In this document: positions 35,021 to 43,264 of the stretch, one piece after another
How the letters are laid out: each line of letters begins with the position of its first letter
How positions within the stretch are numbered: the stretch's first letter is position 1
NCBI RefSeq assembly: GCF_013205055.1
Contig: NZ_JABMLF010000002.1
Location: forward strand, 717,391 to 781,390
Direction of reading: 5' to 3'
DNA: 64,000 bases
DNA from: Rathayibacter sp. VKM Ac-2856
GTDB lineage: Bacteria > Actinomycetota > Actinomycetes > Actinomycetales > Microbacteriaceae
Notes under the pieces: generated by a model
Told to the model about the DNA's origin: nothing
Seen by the model: only the letters and a program-made list of their open reading frames with translations
Database searches by the model: none
Position numbers and translations under genes: made by a program

Positions 35021-35805
35021 GCGAGCTGCGCTACGAGGCGGTGACCGTGCGCTTCGGCCACGGCCGCTCGGCGACCACGGCCGTCGACGCCGTGCACCTC
35101 ACGGTCCGCCCCGGCACGACACACGGGCTGGTCGGCGAGTCCGGCTCCGGCAAGTCCACGGTGGCCCGGGTCGCCGTCGGCCTCACTCCCCTGCACTCCG
35201 GGCGGATCCTGCTCGACGGCGTCGACATCACCAGCCGCGCGCCCGAGGCCCGGGCCGCGCGCCGCCGCGTGCAGATGGTGTTCCAGGACCCGCTGTCCGC
35301 GCTCGACCCGCGGATGAGCGTCGGCGCCTCGATCGCGGAGGGGCTGCTCGCGACCGGCCGGCGCCACTCCGCGTCCGCCCGCGACGACCGCGTCCGCGAG
35401 CTGCTCGACCTGGTGCACATCGACCCGGCCCGCGCCGACGACCGCCCGACCGCCTTCTCCGGCGGCCAGCGCCAGCGGATCACGATCGCCCGGGCGCTGG
35501 CCGCCGAGCCGGAGGTGCTGATCGCCGACGAGATCACCTCGGCGCTCGACGTCTCGGTGCAGGGCGTGGTGCTCAACCTGCTCCGCGAGCTCCAGCGGCA
35601 GTTGGATCTGACGATGCTCTTCATCTCGCACAACCTCGCCGTCGTCCGCTACGTCAGCGACGAGGTCTCGGTGATGCGCGGCGGGCGCCTCGTCGAGCAC
35701 GGCACGACCGACGCCGTGCTGTCGGACCCCGCCGACCCGTACACGAGGCAGCTGCTCCGGGCCGTGCCCGTGATGGGCCGGCCTCTCGACCTGGAGGACG
35801 CATGA
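35017..35805 (+). CDS. ABC transporter ATPase (DppF-like)
   Basis: 262-aa nucleotide-binding subunit. Walker A GESGSGKST at about residue 42, Q-loop QMVFQDPLSALDPRMS, signature FSGGQRQR, Walker B VLIADEITSALD, switch histidine in FISHNLAVV. Together with the ATPase half of the preceding fused protein it would form the heterodimeric engine. ATG overlaps the preceding stop; GAGGAGG is upstream. Confidence 0.93.
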   Translation: MSELRYEAVTVRFGHGRSATTAVDAVHLTVRPGTTHGLVGESGSGKSTVARVAVGLTPLHSGRILLDGVDITSRAPEARAARRRVQMVFQDPLSALDPRMSVGASIAEGLLATGRRHSASARDDRVRELLDLVHIDPARADDRPTAFSGGQRQRITIARALAAEPEVLIADEITSALDVSVQGVVLNLLRELQRQLDLTMLFISHNLAVVRYVSDEVSVMRGGRLVEHGTTDAVLSDPADPYTRQLLRAVPVMGRPLDLEDA

Positions 35806-37262
35806 CCGAGCTCCTGATCCGCTCCGCCCTGCTCGCGGGGCAGGACGCCCCCGCGGATCTGCTGCTGCGCGACGGCGTGATCGCCACGATCGCCCCCGCC
35901 GGCACCCTGCCGAGCACCGCCGAGGCCCTCGACGCCGGCGGCCGCTTCCTCGCGCCCGGCTTCTGGGACGCGCACGTGCACTTCACCCAGTGGGTGGTGC
36001 GGAGGCAGCGGGTCGACCTCGCGCCCGCGGCGAGCGCCGCCGGGGCCGTCGCGATCATGCGCGCGGCGCTGGCCGTGCGCGAGGACGCCGTGCTCATCGG
36101 CTACGGCTTCCGCGACGGCCTGTGGAGCGACGCCCCGACCCGCGCGGCCCTCGACGCGATCGCGCCCGACCGCCCGGTCGTCCTGATCAGCGGCGACCTG
36201 CACTGCGGCTGGCTGAACAGCGCGGCCGGCCGCCGCTTCGGCAGGGCGGTCCCGGAGGACGGGATGCTGCGCGAGACGGAGTGGATCGGCACGCTCGACC
36301 TGATCGACGCGGTCGGCCTGCCGACGGCCGCCGCGTACCGCGAGACCGCCGAGGCCGCCGCCGCGCGCGGGGTCGTCGGCATCGTCGAGTTCGAGAACGC
36401 CGACAACTCCCGCGCCTGGCCGGCCCGCATCGCGGAGGGGGTCACGGCGCTGCGCGTCGAGGCCGCCGTCTGGCCCGACCGGCTCGACGACGCGATCGCG
36501 CGCGGGCTGCGCACCGGCGACCCGCTCGATCCGACCGGCCTGGCACGGATGGGCCGCCTCAAGATCGTCGTCGACGGCTCGCTCAACACCCGCACCGCCT
36601 ACTGCTTCGACCCGTACCCCGGGATCACCGCCGACCACCCGCACCCCTGCGGCGTGCTGAGCGTCGCCCCGGAGGAGGTGGAGGGGCTGCTGATCCGCGC
36701 CCGCGACGCCGGGATCCTCCCCGCCGTGCACGCGATCGGCGACCGCGCGAACGCCGAGGTGCTCGACGTCTTCGAGCGGCTCGGCCTCGCCGGAACGATC
36801 GAGCACGCGCAGCTCGTCGCCGCGGAGGACTTCGCGCGCTTCGGCCGGCTCGGACTGGTCGCGAGCGTGCAGCCGGAGCACGCGATGGACGACCGCGACG
36901 TCGCCGACCGGCACTGGGCGGGCCGCACGGAGCGCTCCTTCGCCTTCGCCTCGCTGCACGCCGCGGGCGCGACCCTCGCGCTCGGCTCCGACGCGCCGGT
37001 CGCTCCGCTCGACCCGTGGATCTCGCTCGCCGCCGCCGTCAGCCGCCGCCGCGACGGCCGCGAGGCCTGGCACCCGGCCGAGCGGCTGCCGTTCGACGTC
37101 GCCCTCGCCGCGAGCACCCGCGGGGCGACGGTGGCGGTCGGAGCCGTGGCCGATCTGGTGCTGCTCGACCGCGACCCGGCGACCACCGACGTCGAGGAGC
37201 TGCGCGCGACGCCCGTCGCGGCGACCCTGCTCGGCGGCCGGCCGACCTGGTCCGCGCTCTGA
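35802..37262 (+). CDS. YtcJ-like amidohydrolase
   Basis: 486-aa metal-dependent hydrolase of the amidohydrolase 3 (YtcJ) group. Metal ligands: DAHVHFTQW at the N-terminal side, GDLHCGW in the middle, HAIGDRAN, and the Asp in LGSDAPVAPLDPW near the end; total length and the N- and C-terminal beta sandwich fit the family. It may cleave an amide, ester or ureide bond of the imported compound. Overlaps the ATPase stop (ATGA) with GGAGG upstream. Confidence 0.9.
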   Translation: MTELLIRSALLAGQDAPADLLLRDGVIATIAPAGTLPSTAEALDAGGRFLAPGFWDAHVHFTQWVVRRQRVDLAPAASAAGAVAIMRAALAVREDAVLIGYGFRDGLWSDAPTRAALDAIAPDRPVVLISGDLHCGWLNSAAGRRFGRAVPEDGMLRETEWIGTLDLIDAVGLPTAAAYRETAEAAAARGVVGIVEFENADNSRAWPARIAEGVTALRVEAAVWPDRLDDAIARGLRTGDPLDPTGLARMGRLKIVVDGSLNTRTAYCFDPYPGITADHPHPCGVLSVAPEEVEGLLIRARDAGILPAVHAIGDRANAEVLDVFERLGLAGTIEHAQLVAAEDFARFGRLGLVASVQPEHAMDDRDVADRHWAGRTERSFAFASLHAAGATLALGSDAPVAPLDPWISLAAAVSRRRDGREAWHPAERLPFDVALAASTRGATVAVGAVADLVLLDRDPATTDVEELRATPVAATLLGGRPTWSAL

Positions 37263-37338
37263 CGCACTCCTCCACAGGCTCCCTCCACCCCGCTCCTCCG
37301 CCGCCCCTCCCCCGCACCTCCCCCGACAGGACCCCGCC

Positions 37339-38202
37339 ATGCCCCTGATCACCACCCCGGCCGGCGTCGCCGTGCACTACGAGACGACGGGCGACCCCGC
37401 CGGCCGCCCGCTCGTCCTGCTGCACGGCGGCGGCGCCCAGCTGATCGGCTGGGACGACCGCTTCTGCGAGCTGCTCGCCGAGCACGGCTTCTTCGTCGTC
37501 CGCACCGACAACCGCGACGTCGGCCTGAGCCAGGCGACCGGCGGCCCGGAGGACACCGCGGCCGGCTACGACCTCGCCGACATGGCGCTCGACGTCGTCG
37601 CGGTGCTCGACGCCCTCGGCATCCAGCGCGCGCACCTCACCGGCATGTCGATGGGCGGCTACCTCGCCCAGCTCGTCGCGATCCTGCACCCCGAGAGGGT
37701 CGCCTCGCTCGGCCTGATGTCGACCTCGCTCAGCTCGGCGCCCGAGTTCCTGGTCGGCGAGCACAGCGGCGAGCCGATCACCGAGGTCCCCGAGGCGCTC
37801 GACCGCGACGCCTACATCGCGATGTTCGTCGGCGGCCAGCGGCACTACCGGTCGCCCGGCTTCCCCTTCGACGAGACGGCGAGCGCCGCCCTCGGCGCCC
37901 GCTACTACGACCGCGCCTACACGCCCACCGGGCTCGTCCGGCAGTGGAACGCGCTGCTGCGCGGCCCGCTCGAGCGGCGCGAGGCGATGGCGCGGGTCAC
38001 CGTCCCCGTCGCGATCATCCACGGCCGCGGCGATCAGAGCCTGCACTGGAGCGCCGCGCTCGAGACCGCGCGGATCCTGCCCCAGGCCGAGCTGCACCTC
38101 TACGAGGAGATGGGCCACGACGTCCCCGTCGAGCTCTGGCCCGAGTTCGCCGCGATACTGGCACGCACCGCCGCCCGCGCCGAGAGGACCGTCCATGCGT
38201 GA
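37339..38202 (+). CDS. Alpha/beta hydrolase
   Basis: 287 aa. Catalytic triad visible: oxyanion HGGGAQL, nucleophile Ser in GMSMGGYL, Asp in HGRGDQS, and His in EMGHDVPVEL. The residue set and size suggest an esterase or carbon-carbon hydrolase such as those that act on short acyl products. 76 bp after the amidohydrolase; AGGA before the ATG. Overlaps the next gene by eight bases, so it belongs to the same transcript. Confidence 0.88.
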   Translation: MPLITTPAGVAVHYETTGDPAGRPLVLLHGGGAQLIGWDDRFCELLAEHGFFVVRTDNRDVGLSQATGGPEDTAAGYDLADMALDVVAVLDALGIQRAHLTGMSMGGYLAQLVAILHPERVASLGLMSTSLSSAPEFLVGEHSGEPITEVPEALDRDAYIAMFVGGQRHYRSPGFPFDETASAALGARYYDRAYTPTGLVRQWNALLRGPLERREAMARVTVPVAIIHGRGDQSLHWSAALETARILPQAELHLYEEMGHDVPVELWPEFAAILARTAARAERTVHA

Positions 38203-38842
38203 GAACGCCGACTACGCGATGACCGACCCCGCCGAGATCCGCGCGCTGATCCGCGCGACGCCCTGGGCGACGATGGTCAGCGCCACCGCGGACGGCGTCG
38301 TCGTCTCGCACTACCCCTTCCTGCTCGAGGAGCCGCAGCCCGGCGCGGACGACGGCGGGATCGTCCTGGTCAGCCACGTCGGCCGGCCGGACGAGCGCGC
38401 GCACCGGCTCGGCGAGTCCGAGCTGGCCGTCGTCTTCCAGGGCCCGCACGGCTACGTCTCGCCCAGCTGGTACGGGGTGGCGCGGGCGGTGCCGACCTGG
38501 AACTTCGCGGCCGTGCACGTCTGGGGCGTGCCCGAGCTGCTCAGCGACGAGGAGAACCTCGCCGTCCTCGAGCGGCTCGTCGACCACTTCGAGGACGAGC
38601 TGCCCGAGCCGTTCCGGCTGCGGATCAGCGCCGAGAACGCGGCCTACGCCGAGCGGATCGTGCACGGCACGGTCGGCTTCCGGCTCCGGGTGACCCGCCT
38701 CGAGGCGAAGGAGAAGATGAGCCAGGACAAGCCGGCCGAGGTCGTCGACCGCGTGACCGCCGCCCTCGACGCCCCCGGCCCGTACCGCAACCCCGCCCTC
38801 GCCGAGCGGATGCGCCGCGTCCACGCCGGAGAGGCGCCGTGA
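38195..38842 (+). CDS. PaiB-like FMN-binding protein
   Basis: 215 aa of the FMN-bind_2/PaiB family (named as a transcriptional repressor in Bacillus, but built like a flavin reductase or oxidase of the FMN-binding split barrel). The family start is recognisable in YAMTDPAEIRALIRATPWATMVS, then GPHGYVSPSWYG and VPTWNFAAVHVWG. Role in the operon unclear; it could be a co-regulator or an FMN-dependent enzyme. AGAGGA precedes the ATG; stop overlaps the next gene. Confidence 0.88.
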   Translation: MRENADYAMTDPAEIRALIRATPWATMVSATADGVVVSHYPFLLEEPQPGADDGGIVLVSHVGRPDERAHRLGESELAVVFQGPHGYVSPSWYGVARAVPTWNFAAVHVWGVPELLSDEENLAVLERLVDHFEDELPEPFRLRISAENAAYAERIVHGTVGFRLRVTRLEAKEKMSQDKPAEVVDRVTAALDAPGPYRNPALAERMRRVHAGEAP

Positions 38843-40017
38843 TCCCCGGGCTGCACGACGACCTGGTCCGCCTGCGCCGCCGCCTGCACGCCGACCCCGA
38901 GATCGGGCTCGCGCTGCCGCGCACCCAGGCGCTGCTGCTCGAGGAGCTGGCGCCGCTCGGCCTCGAGATCAGCACCGGCGACGGCCTCGGCTCGATCACC
39001 GCGGTCCTGCGCGGCGGACGGCCCGGACCGGTCGTGCTGCTGCGCGCCGACATGGACGCGCTGCCCGTCGTCGAGGCGACCGGCCTGCCCTTCGCCGCGA
39101 CCAACGGCGCCATGCACGCCTGCGGCCACGACCTGCACATGGCCGGGCTCGTCGGCGCGGCCCGCCTGCTCGCCGCCCAGCGCGACGAGCTGGCCGGCAC
39201 GGTCGTGCTGATGCTCCAGCCCGGCGAGGAGGGCTTCGCCGGCGGCCGCCTGATGATCGAGGAGGGCGTGCTCGACGCCGCGGGCGAGCGCCCCGTCGCC
39301 GCCTACGCGATGCACGTCGACTGCTCGACCGACTCCGGCCTCTTCGTCACCCGCTCCGGCCCGATGATGGCGAGCGCCAGCGGCATGCGGATCACCGTGA
39401 CCGGCACCGGCGGGCACGCGGCGTTCCCGCACCTCGCCGTCGACCCGATCCCGGCGGCCGCTGCCCTGGTGCAGGCCCTGCAGACCTTCGTCGCCCGCCG
39501 CGTGCCCGCCACCGACCCGGCCGTCGTCTCGGTGGTCGGCATCTCCAGCGACGCGACCGCGCCCAACGTCCTGGCCGCGCGGGTCGACCTGAGGCTCAAC
39601 ATCCGCACGCTCTCGCGCGAGACCTTCGCCCTCGTCCGCTCCTCGCTCGGCGAGCTCGCGACCGGCGTCGCCGCCGCGCACGGCTGCGGCGTCGAGACGG
39701 AGTTCATCGACTCCTACCCGGTCACCCACAACGACCCGGCCGAGACGGAGCGCGTCATCGCCGCGCTCACCGAGCGGCACGGCGCCGACCGCGTGCTCCG
39801 CCTCCCCGCACCGTCGATGGCCTCGGAGGACTTCGCCTACGTCCTCGACGAGATCCCCGGCACCCTCCTCTTCCTCGGCACCCGCCCGCCCGGCACGCCG
39901 GCCGAGGGCGCCCCCTCGATGCACTCCGAGTCCGCCGTCTTCGACGACGCCCTCCTCGGCCTCCACGCCGAGACCCTCGCCCACCTGGCCCTCACCCGCT
40001 GCATGCTGATCGAGTAG
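38839..40017 (+). CDS. M20 family amidohydrolase/peptidase
   Basis: 392-aa metallo-amidohydrolase of the M20D (aminoacylase, hippuricase, IAA-amino acid hydrolase) group. Metal site: MHACGHDLHM, EEGFAGG, and the Asp in RADMDALPV; dimerisation domain in the middle (SGMRITVTGTGGHAAFPH). The family hydrolyses N-acyl amino acids. GTG at 38839 overlaps the PaiB-like stop. Its last four codons and stop (MLIE*) lie inside repeat B copy 6, so the true end may have been replaced. Confidence 0.9.
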   Translation: MIPGLHDDLVRLRRRLHADPEIGLALPRTQALLLEELAPLGLEISTGDGLGSITAVLRGGRPGPVVLLRADMDALPVVEATGLPFAATNGAMHACGHDLHMAGLVGAARLLAAQRDELAGTVVLMLQPGEEGFAGGRLMIEEGVLDAAGERPVAAYAMHVDCSTDSGLFVTRSGPMMASASGMRITVTGTGGHAAFPHLAVDPIPAAAALVQALQTFVARRVPATDPAVVSVVGISSDATAPNVLAARVDLRLNIRTLSRETFALVRSSLGELATGVAAAHGCGVETEFIDSYPVTHNDPAETERVIAALTERHGADRVLRLPAPSMASEDFAYVLDEIPGTLLFLGTRPPGTPAEGAPSMHSESAVFDDALLGLHAETLAHLALTRCMLIE

Positions 40018-40043
40018 CCCTCGCAGAGGGCGTATCGAGATCC
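40001..40043. repeat. Palindromic repeat family B, copy 6 (contains the M20 stop codon)
   Basis: GCATGCTGATCGAGTAGCCC, a CTCGCAGAGGG-type hairpin, and CGTATCGAGATCC. The gene ends in TGCATGCTGATCGAGTAG, of which nearly all is repeat sequence; copy 7 at 40141 starts the same way outside any gene. Confidence 0.92.
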
Positions 40044-40054
40044 CCCTTGCCACC

Positions 40055-40117
40055 CCGCGAGATGCCACTTGTGCACTGATCTCCCGGCGTGTCGCGTACA
40101 CAAGTGGCATCTCGCGG
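40055..40117. repeat. Palindromic repeat family A, copy 2
   Basis: CCGCGAGATGCCACTTGTGC with a loop holding CGGCGTGTCGCGT (inverse of the loop in copy 1) and the closing arm. 38 bp after the M20 stop, between copies B6 and B7. Confidence 0.92.
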
Positions 40118-40140
40118 AGCCGACCGGGCGGGTCACCCCG

Positions 40141-40185
40141 TGCATGCTGATCGAGTAGCCCTCGCAGAGGGCGTATCGAGATCCA
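40141..40185. repeat. Palindromic repeat family B, copy 7
   Basis: TGCATGCTGATCGAGTAGCC through CGTATCGAGATCC; nearly identical to copy 6. The 40018-40235 gap is almost entirely repeat DNA plus the iron-regulated promoter. Confidence 0.92.
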
Positions 40186-40217
40186 CCCGGACTGAGTGAG
40201 GCCACCCTTACTGAGAG

Positions 40218-40234
40218 TTAGGCTAGCCTACCCT
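40218..40234. promoter_or_regulatory. DtxR/IdeR-like iron box over a leaderless promoter
   Basis: TTAGGCTAGCCTACCCT closely matches the TTAGGTTAGCCTAACCT consensus of DtxR/IdeR. Its TAGCCT (40224-40229) is exactly at -12 to -7 of the ATG at 40236, so iron-loaded repressor would cover the -10 element of a leaderless message. Confidence 0.75.
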
Positions 40235-40235
40235 C

Positions 40236-41273
40236 ATGCAGCACACACGACGCCCTCGCCTGCCCCTGCTCGCCGCCGGTCTCGCGACCGCCTCCCTCGC
40301 CCTCGCCGGCTGCTCCGCCGGCGCCTCCGGAGCCGCCCCGAGCGACGTCGCCGCCGCCACGATCGTCGTCGAGAACGCGAAGCCCACGCTGACGCTGGTC
40401 GACGAGGACGGCGAGCAGTCCTACCAGGAGGACACCGCCGTCGCCCGCACGTCCGTCGAGGTGCCCGCCTCCCCCTCCGCCGTCGTCACCTTCGACATCG
40501 CCACGCTCGACACCCTGCACACCATCGGCGCCGGCGACGCGGTCGTCGCGATCCCCGACGTCGCCCTGCCCGAGTACCTCGCCGACTACGCCGACCTGCC
40601 CAAGGTCGGCACCCTCTTCGAGCCCGACTTCGAGGCCGTCGCCGAGCTCGACCCCGATCTCATCGTCACCGCCGCGCGCAGCACCGGCCAGTACGACGAG
40701 CTGTCCGAGATCGCCACCACGATCGACCTCACCGGCAGCTACGCCGGCACCTTCGACCCCGCCGCCGCCCTCGAGCGCGCGACCCAGCTCGGCGAGCTCT
40801 TCGACCGGGAGGACGAGGTCGCCGAGGCCGCCGCAGCGACCGAGCAGCTCGCCGCGACCATCCAGGACCGGGCCGACGGCACCGCCCTCGTCCTCTCCGT
40901 CTCCGGTGGCGAGTACGGCGCCTTCGGCGAGGGCTCCCGCTTCGGCTACTTCTTCGACGACCTCGGCTTCACCCCCGCGGTCGCCGCCGCCGAGCTCCCC
41001 GGCGCCGAGGGCTCCCCGCACGGCGACACCGTCACGAACGAGTTCCTGCTCACCGCCGCCCCCGAGTGGATCTTCGCCTTCGACCGCGGCGCGGCCACCG
41101 GCGCCGGCAGCACCGCCGAGGCGACGCTCGACAACGCGCTCGTCGCGCAGACCCCGGCCGCGCAGAACGACCGCATCGTCCAGCTGCCCGCGAGCGAGCT
41201 CTACATCGTGATCAACGGCCTCACCGCCGTGCAGAACGTGCTCGAGAGCGTGCACGACGCGATGCAGAGCTGA
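40236..41273 (+). CDS. Iron-siderophore ABC transporter substrate-binding lipoprotein
   Basis: 345-aa TroA-like (FecB/CeuA/YclQ type) binding protein. Signal peptide with lipobox LALAGCSA (Cys27 lipidated). Two lobes joined by a long helix; visible family segments are VPASPSAVVTFDIATLDTL, FEPDFEAVAELDPDLIV and GFTPAVAAAELPG. It captures a ferric siderophore outside the cell for the permeases encoded next. The ATG directly follows the iron box with no ribosome site. Stop is 11 bp before the first permease start. Confidence 0.92.
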   Translation: MQHTRRPRLPLLAAGLATASLALAGCSAGASGAAPSDVAAATIVVENAKPTLTLVDEDGEQSYQEDTAVARTSVEVPASPSAVVTFDIATLDTLHTIGAGDAVVAIPDVALPEYLADYADLPKVGTLFEPDFEAVAELDPDLIVTAARSTGQYDELSEIATTIDLTGSYAGTFDPAAALERATQLGELFDREDEVAEAAAATEQLAATIQDRADGTALVLSVSGGEYGAFGEGSRFGYFFDDLGFTPAVAAAELPGAEGSPHGDTVTNEFLLTAAPEWIFAFDRGAATGAGSTAEATLDNALVAQTPAAQNDRIVQLPASELYIVINGLTAVQNVLESVHDAMQS

Positions 41274-41284
41274 GTGCTCCCCGC

Positions 41285-42232
41285 GTGGTCCGCCCTCCCG
41301 TCCGCGCGCTGATCGTCGCGGGGACGGCGCTCGTCGCCGTCCTCGCCGCGCTCTCGCTGCTCCTCGGGGTCGCCGATCTCGACGCGTTCGTCCTCGTCGA
41401 GAGCCGCCTCCCCCGCACCCTCGCCCTGATCCTGGCCGGCTCCGCGTTCGCCGTCACCGGCCTGATCCTCCAGCTGCTCACCCGCAACCGCCTCGTCGAG
41501 CCCGGCACCACCGGCGCGACCGACGCCGCCACCCTCGCCCTGCTCGCGGTGCTCCTGCTCGCCCCCGCGCTGCCGCTGGGCGCGACGGCCGCGCTCGCCT
41601 CCGCCGGCGCCCTCGTCGGCGTGCTCGGCTTCCTGGCGCTCGCCCGCCGCATCCCGTCGCGCTCCAGCGTGCTCGTGCCCGTCGTCGGCCTCCTCTACTC
41701 CGGCGTGATCGGAGCCGCCACCACGTTCCTCGCCTACCGCACCGACACGCAGCAGGAGCTCCTCGACTGGGGCATCGGCGACTTCTCCGGCATCCTCCGC
41801 GGGCGCTACGAGATGCTCTACGTCGCCGCGGCCGCCGCCGCCGTCGCGTGGATCGCGGCCGATCGCTTCACCGTCGCCGCGCTCGGCGAGGACGCGGCCC
41901 GCGGCCTCGGCCTCGACACCCGCGCCGTCCTCGTCACCGGAGTCGTCATCATCGCCGCGGTCACCGGGGTCATGACCGTGGTCACCGGCGCGCTGCCCTT
42001 CCTCGGCCTGATCGTGCCGAACCTCGTCAGCCGCCTCGTCGGCGACGCGATGCGGCGCTCGGTGCCGCTCGTCGCCCTGCTCGGAGCCGCGCTGGTGCTG
42101 CTCTGCGACCTCCTCGCCCGGACGGTCCGGTTCCCGTTCGAGCTGCCGATCTCGCTGGTGATGGGGATCGTCGGCGGCCTCGTCTTCCTCCGGCTGCTGA
42201 TCGGCCCCGCCCGCAGGAGGACCGCAGCATGA
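41285..42232 (+). CDS. FecCD-family siderophore permease (1)
   Basis: 315-aa integral membrane protein, about nine to ten helices, of the FecCD/BtuC family. Family signature LLTRNRLVEPGTTGATD and GALPFLGLIVPNLVSR are present. GTG at 41285 is the first workable start in frame (no strong ribosome site, so it may be coupled to the binding-protein stop). Pairs with the next gene as a heterodimer. Confidence 0.9.
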   Translation: MVRPPVRALIVAGTALVAVLAALSLLLGVADLDAFVLVESRLPRTLALILAGSAFAVTGLILQLLTRNRLVEPGTTGATDAATLALLAVLLLAPALPLGATAALASAGALVGVLGFLALARRIPSRSSVLVPVVGLLYSGVIGAATTFLAYRTDTQQELLDWGIGDFSGILRGRYEMLYVAAAAAAVAWIAADRFTVAALGEDAARGLGLDTRAVLVTGVVIIAAVTGVMTVVTGALPFLGLIVPNLVSRLVGDAMRRSVPLVALLGAALVLLCDLLARTVRFPFELPISLVMGIVGGLVFLRLLIGPARRRTAA

Positions 42233-43263
42233 GCGCGGGCGTCCTCGCCCGCCGGCGCGCCCTCGGCCCCCGCTCCGCCCTCGGCCCCCGCTCCGCCCTC
42301 GGCGCGCGCTCGGCCCTCGGCCGCCCCGGCCCGCGCCTCGCGCTCCTGGCCGCCGCCGCGCTCGCGGTCGTCGTCCTCTACCTCCTCACCGATCTGCCCG
42401 GCCGCTGGGAGTACGCGCTCGGCCTGCGCACCCGCACCGTGCTCGGCATGGTGATCGCGGCCGCGGCGATCGGAGTCGCGACCGTCCTCTTCCAGACCGT
42501 CACCGCGAACCGCATCCTCACCCCGGGCATCATGGGCTTCGACGCGGTCTTCCTGCTGATGCAGGTGGTGACGGCGTTCACGATCGGGCCGACGCTGCTG
42601 GTGACGGCGCCGCCGCTCGCCTCCTGGCTGGCCGAGCTGGTGCTGATGGTCGGGGTCGTCGTCGCCCTCTACTCCTGGCTCTTCGTCCGCCGCCGGCTCG
42701 ATCTGCACGTGATCGTGCTCGCCGGGCTCGTGCTGGGCGTCCTGCTGCGCTCGGTGACCGGGTTCCTGCAGCGTCTGCTCGACCCGGACACCTTCGCCGT
42801 CGTGCAGAACCTGACCTTCGCGAGCTTCACCTCCGTCGACCGCGAGCTCCTCCTGCCGACCGGGGTGCTGGTCGCCGCCGCGATCGCGTCCCTCTGGCCG
42901 ATCCGCCGCTCGCTCGACGTGCTCGCGCTCGGCGAGGCGACCGCCGTCTCGCTCGGCGTCGAGCACCGGCGCACCGTGATGCACGTGATCGTCGCCGTCG
43001 CGGTGATGGTCGCCGCCTCCACCGCGCTCGTCGGCCCGGTCGCCTTCTTCGGCCTGATCGTCGCCAACGTCGCCTACACCGTGGTCGGGCACCGGCACCT
43101 GCGCAGCATCCCCGCGGCGGTGGCGGCCGGAGTCGTCGCCCTCGTCGGCGGCCAGCTGGTGCTGGACCGCGTGCTCGGCTTCGGCACGGAGCTGCCGGTC
43201 GTCATCGAGTTCGCCGGCGGCGTCCTCTTCCTCCTCCTCGTGCTCACCGGAAGGGCTCGCTGA
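42229..43263 (+). CDS. FecCD-family siderophore permease (2)
   Basis: 344 aa. Residues 1-30 are a repeat-built basic tail (ALGPRSALGPRSALGARS). Core: TVTANRILTPGIMGFDAVF, LVGPVAFFGLIVANVAY. ATG overlaps the previous stop (ATGA) with AGGAGG at eight bases. The second permease of a ferric-siderophore importer resembling the Bacillus YclNOPQ arrangement. No other iron-uptake enzymes are here. Confidence 0.9.
   Translation: MSAGVLARRRALGPRSALGPRSALGARSALGRPGPRLALLAAAALAVVVLYLLTDLPGRWEYALGLRTRTVLGMVIAAAAIGVATVLFQTVTANRILTPGIMGFDAVFLLMQVVTAFTIGPTLLVTAPPLASWLAELVLMVGVVVALYSWLFVRRRLDLHVIVLAGLVLGVLLRSVTGFLQRLLDPDTFAVVQNLTFASFTSVDRELLLPTGVLVAAAIASLWPIRRSLDVLALGEATAVSLGVEHRRTVMHVIVAVAVMVAASTALVGPVAFFGLIVANVAYTVVGHRHLRSIPAAVAAGVVALVGGQLVLDRVLGFGTELPVVIEFAGGVLFLLLVLTGRAR
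42258..42329. repeat. 18-bp in-frame tandem repeat in permease 2
   Basis: Units at 42258-42275, 42276-42293 and 42294-42311, plus a diverged fourth; they encode ALGPRS-type hexapeptides. Adds a basic cytoplasmic tail not needed by the family. Confidence 0.9.
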
Positions 43264-43264
43264 C

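Noticed and set aside
37339..38202. Proline iminopeptidase for the alpha/beta hydrolase
   Set aside because: The triad is compatible, but the cap region does not show the features needed, so only the fold is called.
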